Assembly (NCBI RefSeq): GCF_000565285.1
Contig: NZ_APVL01000007.1
Span: 1 to 64,000, forward strand
Length of the DNA: 64,000 nucleotides
Source of the DNA: Cytobacillus firmus DS1
Lineage (GTDB): Bacteria; Bacillota; Bacilli; Bacillales; Cytobacillaceae
Reading direction: 5' to 3'
The notes below the pieces were generated by a model, which saw only the letters and a program-made list of their open reading frames with translations, did not search any database and was not told the DNA's origin. The number at the start of each line of letters is the position of its first letter. Positions within the stretch are counted from its first letter, which is position 1. Positions 25,983 to 34,068 of this stretch are shown in pieces. A program made the position numbers and the translations under genes.

Positions 25983-26984
25983 TTAAGAGGTTATTCTTGA
26001 TTTGCGGATTCCGTCATAAATACTGATTCCTGCATAGATGATGAAAATGATAATGATGCTGCTTAGCAGCCAGCTCTTCAATTGGGCAGCTGAGATTGAA
26101 AATAAATCGGTCATGTATGCTATAAATTCCGCCTGTAGCAAACCCGGGTTCAGCAGGATGAAGATGAACACTATGGTTGCAAACAGTTCAAGGATGGTAT
26201 TGAAGATCGCCATTTTTTTCGTCCATTGCCCAATGATTAGTTTGTAAAGAGCGAGTCCCGCTTCGAGCGCAATTATGATCACAACGACCGGCCAGTATCC
26301 GAGCAGCACATCCTGGTTGACCGCAGGAATCTTAAACTCCAGTCCGTCACCTCCGCTCCTGTAGACACCCATCAGCCTGTCGGCATAAAAGTAAAGGGTA
26401 GCCCAAATGGCAGTCCACATTAAGCTTCCGAACACCTCGAACTTGGAAATGGCTTTTTTCTTCGGAATATATGTGATGCTTTTCAAATCGTCCGGAGTCC
26501 ACGGTTTTAAGCTTGGTGACAACGGATGCTGCTCTTTACCTTTATCCAACCTCTCAATAACCGCGAACACTATCGTCAGCCAGAAAAATACCTGGACGGC
26601 CACTTCAATGAGTCTCCAAATTCCGTAGCCCATTAATTCGAGTATGGCATTGATGATCGTTTCCTCACGGTTAAAATTAAATATAAACTCGGCAGCAATC
26701 GAAATCAATGAAATCGCTGCGGCAATCGGCAGGATCATTTTTAACAGTGATACATATACATCAAAATAGCGCGGCCCGATAAGATGCATCGGCTGATCCC
26801 GGTATCCTGCCGCCAGGGCTGCGGGACTGCCCAATTTGCTGAGGACATCTTTAACAGCTTCCTCGTTGTAATCATCCGGAAGCATATCGCCGATCGTTGA
26901 CTGGAGCTCGAGTGCGATATCCGCACGGCTCTTTTCAGGCAGCCTCCGGGTCACTTCCTGTATATAAACCTCAATTAAATTCAT
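25983..26984 (-). CDS. HAAS domain membrane protein
   Basis: This protein of 333 residues begins with a HAAS-type domain (about 1-65), in which EVTRRLPEKSRADI and VLSKLGSPAALAAGYRD are diagnostic. About seven hydrophobic spans follow. HAAS proteins are regularly encoded with PadR regulators and are thought to sense or relay envelope signals. ATG 26984 has AGGGGG nine bases upstream; ATG 26993 abuts it. The gene overlaps the end of the PadR gene by 14 bp, so the pair is co-expressed. Confidence 0.85.
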   Translation of the reverse strand: MNLIEVYIQEVTRRLPEKSRADIALELQSTIGDMLPDDYNEEAVKDVLSKLGSPAALAAGYRDQPMHLIGPRYFDVYVSLLKMILPIAAAISLISIAAEFIFNFNREETIINAILELMGYGIWRLIEVAVQVFFWLTIVFAVIERLDKGKEQHPLSPSLKPWTPDDLKSITYIPKKKAISKFEVFGSLMWTAIWATLYFYADRLMGVYRSGGDGLEFKIPAVNQDVLLGYWPVVVIIIALEAGLALYKLIIGQWTKKMAIFNTILELFATIVFIFILLNPGLLQAEFIAYMTDLFSISAAQLKSWLLSSIIIIFIIYAGISIYDGIRKSRITS

Positions 26985-27318
26985 CTTCCTCATCCCCCTT
27001 TAACAGCCCGTAAAGCTGTTTGGAATTCTTAATCCATTCTTCTCTCAGTTGCAGAAATGTCTCCAGACCAAGTTTGCTTAAAACATAATACTTGCGCGGC
27101 CGGCTCTCCGTATGATCCCAGCTGCTCGTGACAAGCTCCTGTTTTTCCAGACGCCTCAGCAATGGATATAACGTGCTCTGATCAATATTGATACCGGAGT
27201 CCTCCAATAACTGAACCAGTGAATAACCGTATTGCGGTGTCCGAAGCTGGCTCAGCACTGCCAGCGTCAATGTCCCTCTGCGCAGTTCGGTTGTTAACGA
27301 ATTCAGCAGCGTGCTCAT
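26971..27318 (-). CDS. PadR family transcriptional regulator
   Basis: The 115-residue winged-helix regulator shows the PadR pattern: RRGTLTLAVLSQLRTPQYGYSLVQ at the start, DQSTLYPLLRRLEKQELVTS as the recognition helix and wing, and a C-terminal dimerisation helix. The ATG follows GAGGTGATTGA. It precedes and overlaps the HAAS gene. Autoregulation is likely through the repeated ACTATATG-like sites at 27330-27380. Confidence 0.88.
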   Translation of the reverse strand: MSTLLNSLTTELRRGTLTLAVLSQLRTPQYGYSLVQLLEDSGINIDQSTLYPLLRRLEKQELVTSSWDHTESRPRKYYVLSKLGLETFLQLREEWIKNSKQLYGLLKGDEEDEFN

Positions 27319-27336
27319 TCAATCACCTCGCTTGAT

Positions 27337-27381
27337 ATACTATATGTCATACACTATATGGTTTATACTATGTATCATACA
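27337..27381 (-). promoter_or_regulatory. Candidate PadR operator/promoter region
   Basis: CTATATG occurs twice 14 bp apart (CTATATG-TCATACA-CTATATG, 27340-27360), followed by ACTATGTATCATAC. PadR proteins bind ATGT/ACAT-type dyads near their own promoter. Exact promoter elements are not clear. Confidence 0.45.
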
Positions 27382-27411
27382 GTACAAAGGTGAAAAAAAC
27401 AACAAAGAAAA

Positions 27412-27436
27412 AAACATTGGCTGAATCCCAATGTTT
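27412..27436 (-). terminator. Minus-strand terminator
   Basis: AAACATTGG (27412-27420) and CCAATGTTT (27428-27436) form a 9-bp stem. On the minus strand it ends in seven T, directly overlapping the stop codon of the 46-residue frame. Confidence 0.7.
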
Positions 27437-27576
27437 TAATGCTGTTTACCCAGTGCCATATTATATCCATCTGCTCTTCCGTCTGCAATCGTCCTCTTTG
27501 TAATAAGGGCTGTATCGATCCCCGGGCTTATGACTACATTATCTCTTTTAATTCTAATCCGGTAGGAAATATTCAA
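27436..27576 (-). CDS. Possible small protein (46 residues)
   Basis: A minus-strand frame from TTG (27576-27574) to TAA (27438-27436) has AGAAGGA nine bases before the start and a good terminator overlapping its stop. The product is basic in its N-terminal half and ends ADGRADGYNMALGKQH. No family is recognised. The combination of ribosome binding site, frame and terminator raises it above chance, but the rare start and short length keep it uncertain. Confidence 0.4.
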   Translation of the reverse strand: MNISYRIRIKRDNVVISPGIDTALITKRTIADGRADGYNMALGKQH

Positions 27577-27648
27577 GATTAATAATCCTTCTTTTCTGAT
27601 GAAAATGCCCTTAGTGGGTCGATATTGGCCATTTTTAAAATTGTTTAA

Positions 27649-27686
27649 AATATTCCTTTACAGGAATATTCCTAGTAGTGTATATT
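27649..27686 (+). promoter_or_regulatory. Promoter with overlapping ArsR-type operator
   Basis: AATATTCC-TTTACA-GGAATATT (27649-27670) is a perfect 22-bp inverted repeat. Its centre, TTTACA (27657-27662), also serves as a -35 element, with TATATT (27681-27686) 18 bases downstream as -10. A dimeric repressor bound here would block RNA polymerase; the ArsR gene that follows is the obvious candidate. Confidence 0.65.
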
Positions 27687-27777
27687 GTTCTTAAGGAAAG
27701 TTACAATAAGGAGCGGGGGTGGGATCTACAATTGAAATGGGAAAAGTGAACACAATCACACTGGGAGATGATTCAAC

Positions 27778-28104
27778 ATGAACGGGCAAATTTTCAGTGC
27801 ACTGGCTGAGCCCAACCGCCTGGATATCATTGACCTGCTGCTGGAGGGAGCACTTCCGGTGGGGGATATTGCCAAAAAGCTAGATTTGAACCAGCCTCAA
27901 ACCTCCAAGCATCTTCGCGTTCTTTGCGACGCTGGCCTCGTTGAGGTTCAGCCGATCGCCAACCGCCGGATTTATAAAATCAGGCCTGAACCTTTTCAGG
28001 AACTGGATAGGTGGCTTGATTCCTACCGCCGATTATGGGAAGGCCGAATGGATAGGCTGGATGATTACCTTAACGTATTGCAGGGCAAAAAACCTTTGAA
28101 TTGA
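27778..28104 (+). CDS. ArsR family transcriptional regulator
   Basis: The 108-residue winged-helix protein follows the ArsR/SmtB pattern: ALAEPNRLDIIDLLLEGALPVGDIA, then LNQPQTSKHLRVLCDAGLV as the recognition helix. No paired Cys metal-binding motif (CVC) is present, so it is probably not a classical metal sensor. It lies 87 bp upstream of an AHSA1-type protein, a common pairing in which the regulator controls the SRPBCC protein. Start ATG 27778 has GGGAGATG upstream. Confidence 0.87.
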   Translation: MNGQIFSALAEPNRLDIIDLLLEGALPVGDIAKKLDLNQPQTSKHLRVLCDAGLVEVQPIANRRIYKIRPEPFQELDRWLDSYRRLWEGRMDRLDDYLNVLQGKKPLN

Positions 28105-28191
28105 TGGTATTAAAATGGAGTAAGCTCAATAAAATTTGTCTCTTCAGTTACAAACGGTTTTACAAATACAGCTTCTAATGGAGGAGTAACA

Positions 28192-28707
28192 ATGTCAAAT
28201 AATGCAATGCTTTCAAGAGTTGAAGATGAACGAGTGCTGGTATTGGAGCGAGTATTCGATGCACCGCGTGAGCTTGTCTTTAAAATGTTTAAAGAGCCGG
28301 AACACCTGAAACATTGGTGGGGTCCGAGAGGCTGGGAGCTCCCGGTTTGCAGCGTTGACTTCAGACCTGGTGGAGTATGGCATTATTGCATGAAGTGTGT
28401 TGATCGGAATCAGGGCCAATTCTATGGCATGGAATCTTGGGGCAAGGGGATATATAAGGAAATTAGCGAGCCGGAGAGCATCAGCTATACGGACTACTTT
28501 TCCGATGCTGAAGGGACTATTAATGAGGAAATGCCATCTACAGAAGTGACTCTGGAATTTGTGGATGTGGACGGCAAAACGAAATTAATTAACCGGGGAG
28601 AATATGTATCTGCAGAAGCGCTCCAGTCCGTGATGGAAATGGGTATGCTGCAGGGTATTACAGATACCTGGAATCGTCTGGAAGAGCATTTGAACGAGAT
28701 CAAATAA
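28192..28707 (+). CDS. SRPBCC/AHSA1 family protein
   Basis: The 171-residue START-like protein has the AHSA1 hallmark: VFDAPRELVFKMFKEPEHLKHWWGPRGW (about 17-44) and a C-terminal helix MLQGITDTWNRLEEHL. Such proteins form a hydrophobic cavity and bind small ligands; biological roles are mostly unknown. The ATG follows GGAGG. It is probably co-transcribed with the ArsR gene and closed by the terminator at 28756. Confidence 0.88.
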   Translation: MSNNAMLSRVEDERVLVLERVFDAPRELVFKMFKEPEHLKHWWGPRGWELPVCSVDFRPGGVWHYCMKCVDRNQGQFYGMESWGKGIYKEISEPESISYTDYFSDAEGTINEEMPSTEVTLEFVDVDGKTKLINRGEYVSAEALQSVMEMGMLQGITDTWNRLEEHLNEIK

Positions 28708-28755
28708 CGAAATTGAACATATAGAAGGCAAGTTTTGCTGCAAATTTATAAATTA

Positions 28756-28794
28756 ACAAGGCGTTGATCCTAGAAGGATTAACGCCTTGTTTGG
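28756..28794 (+). terminator. Rho-independent terminator
   Basis: ACAAGGCGTTGATCC (28756-28770 region) pairs with GGATTAACGCCTTGT (28776-28790) with one mismatch, followed by TTGGTTT. Confidence 0.78.
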
Positions 28795-29081
28795 TTTCAC
28801 CTGAGCCCTATATCTCTGTGGGAGAATTCATAATTGGATTTTTAATGATTATGTTAATAGGTTATCAGTCAAAGTCGTTATGGGACTCCATCCGGTCTTC
28901 TGGTTGATAAGCTAGAAAATTTTAGGGTTTATCTATCAGCCTTTTGGATGAGAAAAGTCCACACTTATGAAGGATTACTGTATTCCATCAATAATATAAA
29001 GTAGTAGATAACCATTTTTTTGTATGCCCTCTATCCTTATCTGGAGGGTCCATTTAAATTTCATTTTTGGGAGTGATACCA

Positions 29082-30845
29082 TTGTCAGAATTGATTTATG
29101 CCGGTTCATTAAAGACGCTTGAAGATGAAGGTGCAAAGGTAATTAAAGGTGGAAGTCATGCAATTGCCGTATTTGTTTACGAAAAACAAGTCTATGCGGT
29201 GGATAACCGATGTCCTCATATGGGATTTCCCCTCCATACAGGAAGCCTATGTGATGGGATTCTGACGTGTCATTGGCATCATGCCCGCTTTGATATAAAA
29301 AGCGGTGGAACCTTGGATCCATGGGCAGATGATGTTCCTACTTATCCTGTTGAGATTAAGGAAGATGGGGTTTGGGTTCACCGGGTTCCTTTTAATAAGG
29401 TGACAATCGAAAAATTGAGGCAGCGATTACGTGACGGCCTTGAGCAAAATATTAGTCTTGTCATCGCTAAATCAGTTGTCGGATTGATGGAAGCGGGTTT
29501 TCCAGCGACTGAGATTGCAAAAATCGGCGTCGAATTCGGAACAACACATCGGAGGAGTGGATGGGGATCGGGATTAACGATTTTAACAGCCATGACAAAT
29601 GTATTGCCCAAATTAGATAAAACTGGGCAGGTTTTAGCGCTGTTTCAAGGCCTGGTTCATGTTGCACGGGAAAGTTCCGGCATGGGAACACGCTTTTTGC
29701 TTGGATCCCTTCCTGTATCAAATGAAAAGAATACCCAATCATTCGAACAATTATCAGAATGGTATCGTCATTGTGTGGAGGTGCGGGATTCTCAGGGAGC
29801 TGAGCGTGTGCTGTTGACCGCGATAGAATTGGGATTCTCGGACGAGCAGCTTGCTGATATGATGACCACAGCGGTCACGGATCATTTTTATGTAAATACA
29901 GGTCATACTCTTGATTTTCATAATAAGGCATTCGAGATTATAAATCAGATTGGTATTGAGCACCGGCCCTATGTATTGTCATCCCTGCTGTCTGGTATCA
30001 GTGATGTAACCCGCAGTGAAGAATCCCATAGCTGGCAATCACCTGTGAACCTGGTCATACCCTTAATGGAGGCGTTCCGGGAATTACCTGATATTCTTGC
30101 TGATGACGCATCACGAGGGGACGCAGGTATAGATGAAACAGCCCTGGTTGAACAAATTTTATCAGATGAACCTATTAAAACGGTAAATATGATGATGGAT
30201 GCACTAAAAAACGGCGTCACTCCTTCCCGGTTGGCCCAGCTCGTAACTTTAGCAGCTGCTGATCGGATTTCCCGCTTCCATGTACAAAATGATTTCAGGG
30301 ATTGGATTACTGTACTTCATACATTTACTCACGCACATGCGGTACACGAATCGTTACGCCGCTCTGCTACACCTGAATTGACCCGGGCTGTTTTCCATGG
30401 AGCAATGAGTGTGTATCTTGATCGTTTTCTCAATACACCGTCTGCCAGAAGGCCGGAACCAAAGGATGTGGAAACTGAACCGCAGAATCCTTCAGAATTA
30501 TTGGAGATGATGAATCAACAGCAGCAGGTTGCAGAATCTGCAAGATGGGTAGTAAATCACCTGACACGCGGCGGTGATAAAAGTGAACTCTTCAATACGC
30601 TCGGGCACGCTTTACTAAGAGAAGATGCAGAGTTTCATTCATTTCAAATGTATGAAGCAGCAATGATCGAACATGATCATTGGGAAACGGAGGATTCCGA
30701 GCTTGCTAAATATGCACAGGAAACATTGATCTTAGCAGTCACACGTTATCTGGCAGGCCATGCCCCAACTGCGAGAGAAATGCCGCATACAGCACAAATT
30801 GCCATGCGCCTCCACCGGGGAGAAAAATTATTTGAAGATGCATGA
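29082..30845 (+). CDS. Rieske [2Fe-2S] protein with large C-terminal domain
   Basis: The protein has 587 residues when started at TTG 29082, which has GGGAGTG six bases upstream. Residues 1-105 form a Rieske domain with ligands in CPHMGFPLH and CHWHHARFD (C-x-H and C-x2-H). The remaining 480 residues are mostly helical and Glu/His-rich, with no enzyme motif that I recognise and HAHAVHESLRR near 430. Unlike Rieske oxygenases there is no mononuclear iron motif evident. It could be an electron-transfer protein fused to a helical-repeat scaffold. It is transcribed alone. Confidence 0.8.
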   Translation: MSELIYAGSLKTLEDEGAKVIKGGSHAIAVFVYEKQVYAVDNRCPHMGFPLHTGSLCDGILTCHWHHARFDIKSGGTLDPWADDVPTYPVEIKEDGVWVHRVPFNKVTIEKLRQRLRDGLEQNISLVIAKSVVGLMEAGFPATEIAKIGVEFGTTHRRSGWGSGLTILTAMTNVLPKLDKTGQVLALFQGLVHVARESSGMGTRFLLGSLPVSNEKNTQSFEQLSEWYRHCVEVRDSQGAERVLLTAIELGFSDEQLADMMTTAVTDHFYVNTGHTLDFHNKAFEIINQIGIEHRPYVLSSLLSGISDVTRSEESHSWQSPVNLVIPLMEAFRELPDILADDASRGDAGIDETALVEQILSDEPIKTVNMMMDALKNGVTPSRLAQLVTLAAADRISRFHVQNDFRDWITVLHTFTHAHAVHESLRRSATPELTRAVFHGAMSVYLDRFLNTPSARRPEPKDVETEPQNPSELLEMMNQQQQVAESARWVVNHLTRGGDKSELFNTLGHALLREDAEFHSFQMYEAAMIEHDHWETEDSELAKYAQETLILAVTRYLAGHAPTAREMPHTAQIAMRLHRGEKLFEDA

Positions 30846-30932
30846 TCAATCGATGACGAGTCATGATTCAGAACGAGAAAGACAAATGATTATATCATGC
30901 TAATTATCGCTTTTATAAACCTGTTTTAAAAG

Positions 30933-30972
30933 TGTCTAATCCCTTGGTAAATAAGGGGTTAGGCATTTTTTT
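30933..30972 (+). terminator. Rho-independent terminator
   Basis: TGTCTAATCCCTT (30933-30945) pairs with AAGGGGTTAGGCA (30953-30965) over 13 bp with two G-T pairs, followed by seven T. Confidence 0.82.
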
Positions 30973-31114
30973 AATATCATAATTAACGTTATGAACATCA
31001 GGGAAGTGGAATAATCGTCATGACTATTTTCAAACAAACAAAAAGCCTAAGAAAGGGATCGTTAATTTATTGTTTTATAGTTGAAGTCTCAGGCTTTGAA
31101 TTTAAATGGAATTA

Positions 31115-31168
31115 ATTCTTAACAAAATGACAAATATTCTTGACCTAATGTTAAGTATTCTTTACAAT
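31115..31168 (+). promoter_or_regulatory. Promoter with three 21-bp-spaced direct repeats
   Basis: A clear sigma-A promoter, TTGACC (31140-31145) and TACAAT (31163-31168) with 17-bp spacing, precedes the XRE gene. ATTCTT-nAC occurs at 31115, 31136 and 31157, exactly 21 bp apart, overlapping both elements. These are probable operator repeats, likely for the downstream XRE regulator. Confidence 0.68.
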
Positions 31169-31203
31169 GAAAAAGCAGGAAATGGTAATAGGGGATGTTA
31201 AAT

Positions 31204-31410
31204 ATGCTGAGAAATAAAGTGAAGGAATTAAGAGCGAGGCATAATTATACTCAGTCTGATTTAGGTAAATTGGTTGGGGCTACCCGCCAAACCATTGGCA
31301 TGATTGAAAAAGGTGACTATGCTCCGTCTGTGCTGTTAGCATTGAAAATTGCTAAAGCATTACGGGTCGATTTAGAGGAACTGTTTTGGATAGAGGGGGA
31401 GGATGAGTGA
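31204..31410 (+). CDS. XRE family helix-turn-helix regulator
   Basis: The 68-residue Cro-like regulator consists of little beyond the helix-turn-helix: LRARHNYTQSDLGKLVG, then ATRQTIGMIEKGDYAPS. ATG 31204 is preferred, with AGGGG nine bases upstream; ATG 31195 abuts that site. It heads an operon with two membrane-protein genes, both damaged. Small XRE regulators of this kind usually repress their own operon. Confidence 0.87.
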   Translation: MLRNKVKELRARHNYTQSDLGKLVGATRQTIGMIEKGDYAPSVLLALKIAKALRVDLEELFWIEGEDE

Positions 31411-31442
31411 ACATGGAACGGTTTTAGCGTTCACCTTTTACA

Positions 31443-31841
31443 ATGAGTGTGTTTCTGATTGGGCTTGCGATCATTTATTCGCTGAGCATCGTATTGGAGC
31501 AGCGGAATTACATGACGACGACTATTTTTATTGCTTATGCTATTTTTGTCATCAGCTATTTCGGAACAATGGTTTATTTTAACCTTAAATTCCCAGACCG
31601 GAAGATTCGTATTCTTACCTTCATCCCTTATGAGCTGAAAGAAGAAGATGAAGGGCATCAATATATTACGTATCGTGCTTGCCGAAAAGTATATATTTAC
31701 TACTATTTTGCAATTCCGGCAGCCATTGTTGCAGTTGCACTGTTTAAAGAAGTCGAGTTGCTCCCTGTCATCGCTTTGACTGTACTTGGCATTGGGCAGT
31801 ATTTTATTTTTTGGTCGGAAGTAAAAAAACTATATGAATAA
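31443..31841 (+). CDS. Small membrane protein, probably N-terminally interrupted
   Basis: The 132-residue protein has about four membrane spans and is of unknown function, second in the XRE operon. ATG 31443 has no ribosome binding site. In the same frame, ATG 31413 follows GGAGG, but codon 5 is TAG (31425-31427); reading through would give MERF-stop-RSPFTMSVFLIG. The plausible original was a Trp codon, TGG. Translation may now restart at 31443 after the four-codon minicistron, or the gene is inactive. Confidence 0.6.
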   Translation: MSVFLIGLAIIYSLSIVLEQRNYMTTTIFIAYAIFVISYFGTMVYFNLKFPDRKIRILTFIPYELKEEDEGHQYITYRACRKVYIYYYFAIPAAIVAVALFKEVELLPVIALTVLGIGQYFIFWSEVKKLYE

Positions 31842-31858
31842 AGGGGAGGATGAAGGAT

Positions 31859-32402
31859 ATGCTTTTATCGTATCTATTTGTATTTCTTCTGGCAGCAATT
31901 CCGTTATTTGAACTTGTTGCTGTGATTCCATTGGCTATCATCGGAGGTCTATCTCCAGTTTTGACAGCGATACTTGCTTTTTTGGGGAATGCTCTGACAG
32001 TGGTTCTATTAATTGTTTTTGTGGATCAAGTGAAGAAATGGATGAGAAAGCGAAAACAAAAAAAAACGTATGCAAGATATTATCCATGTGGAAGAAGTTG
32101 CGGCGACTGAAGCTGAAGCTGCAGGCATGGAAGAGTCGAAAAAAGGCAAACGCGCACGGGCGCTTTTTGATAAGTATGGGTTACCTGGCTTGGCGATTAT
32201 TGGTCCTTTTTTCGTTGGGTCTCATATCTCCGCGTTTATGGGAATGAGCTTTGGTTCGACAAGAAAAAGGGTAACCGGCTGGATGTTGACCAGTTTATTC
32301 CTATGGACAGTCGTTATGGCTGTAGCTTCAAGTTATGGAATCACCTATTTTATGCCTCATGTTGAAGAAGATGGTTTTTTAATCCGACTATTCAGCAACT
32401 AA
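31859..32402 (+). pseudogene. Small multidrug-export family protein, frameshifted at A9
   Basis: Two overlapping frames together encode one protein of about 180 residues of the small multidrug export (COG2426-type) family: FLLAAIPLFELVAVIPLAI in the first part, and YGLPGLAIIGPFFVGSHISAF plus two more spans in the second. The frames join at a run of nine A (32058-32066). Removing one A gives WMRKRKQKKRMQDIIHVEE and a continuous protein. ATG 31859 follows GGGGAGG. The break may be a mutation, a phase-variable tract, polymerase slippage or a sequencing error. Third gene of the XRE operon. Confidence 0.7.
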
Positions 32403-32543
32403 CATTTCATTAGAGACTTTTAAGGTCCTTCGTACTAAGCGGGCGCTTTTACTGAGATGTTCACTTTGTTAAGAATACTTTTTGCCGGTTTAGTTGCAGA
32501 AGTAAAGTACTTAAGCGATTCACCTTATTCAGCAATTTATTAT

Positions 32544-32583
32544 GCTTGCCGGTTAAAACCAAAAGAAAATACATCCGGCAAGC
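32544..32583. repeat. Inverted repeat between convergent genes
   Basis: GCTTGCCGG (32544-32552) and CCGGCAAGC (32575-32583) are perfect complements with a 22-base loop. No T run follows on either side, so it is a weak terminator candidate at most. Confidence 0.4.
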
Positions 32584-32607
32584 AGCAGAACACATTAAGA
32601 TAAGCCT

Positions 32608-33711
32608 TTATCGCCTTTTTTTTACTCTCTTGGCAATCATGATGGCGGCAAAGAACAAGGGAATATAAATGAATGTAAAGCCAAACCCCATTTTTCCAAA
32701 AAAGTCATTAAGCATACTAATTCTTTCGCGCGAATTAATAAAGTTAATTAATATTAATAAAGCACTGACAATAAAAAACACTCCGATCTTTTGTCTAATA
32801 TTAAAGATTCTCTTGATAAGTCTCGAACAAATCCAAATAGCAATACACACATTCGGAAGCATTATTAAGTTCCAGTTTGCAATTCCAATATATTCGAAAC
32901 GTTCCACAAAAGGCATTTCAACAATTTTCCACATTGTCAAAGTGGGCCAGACCTGTTTAGCAAGCAGATCTTCCGAATAATAGGCAAACGTAATGACTGC
33001 TAAAATCGTATAAATCAAGGTAGTGGTGAAAACAGCAAGGTGGGCCCACTTTTTGGATTTCTTTGGTTCTTTTATAAAAGGATAAAGGAACAGAATAATC
33101 TCAAAACCGATGAAGGTAAGCGACATATTGTAGGAACTCATGAGAAGTTCCTTAACGGAATGATCCCAAACTGGGAGAAGATTATAGAAATTTGAGAATT
33201 TAATGGCCCAGCCAAATGTGAGAAGAAGATAAGATGGCAATATAAGACCAAAAAAGGCTATACCGACTACCGTTCTGAACCCTCCAAAAATGATATATGT
33301 ACAGAGAATCATGAAACCAAAGGAGAACCAGAAAGTGCTCAGATCCGGAAACATCCACACTTGAATAATTTCGATAAATGTTCGTGCTATAGCTAAGACA
33401 TATAAAAAAAAGTAACCTATGAAAATGGAACTGATTGCTTTGCCGATTAAATTGCCTAGAAGGTACTTATGGGCTGTCACAAAATCTCCATCAACCGTTT
33501 CGGCAATTTTATAAATCATCCAAAGGATGACATGTATGCATCCCCCGGCAAACAGGATGGAAATCCAAGCATCATAGCCTGCATACTTTGCGATGTCTCT
33601 CTGATAGACAAGAACCCCAATGCCAATTTGCATGGACATAATTAAATAAAATACTAGAAATGGGGATATCTTCAGTCTGTCTGGTATTGGCTGCTCCTGT
33701 ATCTGGTTCAC
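32608..33711 (-). CDS. Orphan GerAB-type spore germination permease
   Basis: The 367-residue protein has about ten membrane spans and the endospore germination permease (GerB) pattern: PFLVFYLIMSMQIGIGVLVYQRDIAKYAGYDAW at the start and FVERFEYIGIANW near 265-277. GerB subunits sit in the spore inner membrane and form the germinant binding site with GerA and GerC partners. Neither partner is adjacent, so it may join receptors encoded elsewhere, such as the GerA operon at 57965. The frame starts with GTG; the GGGGG upstream directly abuts it, so initiation is poor or the start is elsewhere. Confidence 0.83.
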   Translation of the reverse strand: MNQIQEQPIPDRLKISPFLVFYLIMSMQIGIGVLVYQRDIAKYAGYDAWISILFAGGCIHVILWMIYKIAETVDGDFVTAHKYLLGNLIGKAISSIFIGYFFLYVLAIARTFIEIIQVWMFPDLSTFWFSFGFMILCTYIIFGGFRTVVGIAFFGLILPSYLLLTFGWAIKFSNFYNLLPVWDHSVKELLMSSYNMSLTFIGFEIILFLYPFIKEPKKSKKWAHLAVFTTTLIYTILAVITFAYYSEDLLAKQVWPTLTMWKIVEMPFVERFEYIGIANWNLIMLPNVCIAIWICSRLIKRIFNIRQKIGVFFIVSALLILINFINSRERISMLNDFFGKMGFGFTFIYIPLFFAAIMIAKRVKKRR

Positions 33712-34044
33712 CCCCGTTACATGATATGGTAACTGGCTGCGGTAAAAACTGCGTTTTCCTCTCCCTCGTTATTCATCAATATCCTTATAGGCTCATCACA
33801 AACCTGCACATCAGGTACAAGCTTTAATGTCCGCAATTTCCGAATTTCTCTTCCGGAAGATTAGGAGATAATACCATCCGGAATCAAATTTTCATCAATT
33901 AAAGTGGCTAAGTAAGCCCAAAGCGCACATTTGATTATTTTCGGCATTACGCTTATTGTTGCCGGTTTTGGAAAACTTATGAATGGATGGCAATAAAAAT
34001 TTAAGGTGTGAAGGTAAGGCATTTATATTCAGTAAGATCATTAA
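33712..34044. other. Gene-poor region with possible membrane-protein remnant
   Basis: No intact gene is present. A plus-strand frame, 33931-33996, encodes one hydrophobic helix (IIFGITLIVAGFGKLMNGWQ) with no ribosome binding site, which looks like the tail of a lost small membrane protein. Confidence 0.4.
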
Positions 34045-34068
34045 ATTCAATGGAACGGAGGTAGTAGT

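Noticed and set aside
31044-31095. Inverted repeat AAAGCCT...AGGCTTT as a terminator
   Set aside because: The loop is about 30 bases, there is one mismatch and no plus-strand T run; only a weak minus-strand tail exists and no gene needs it.
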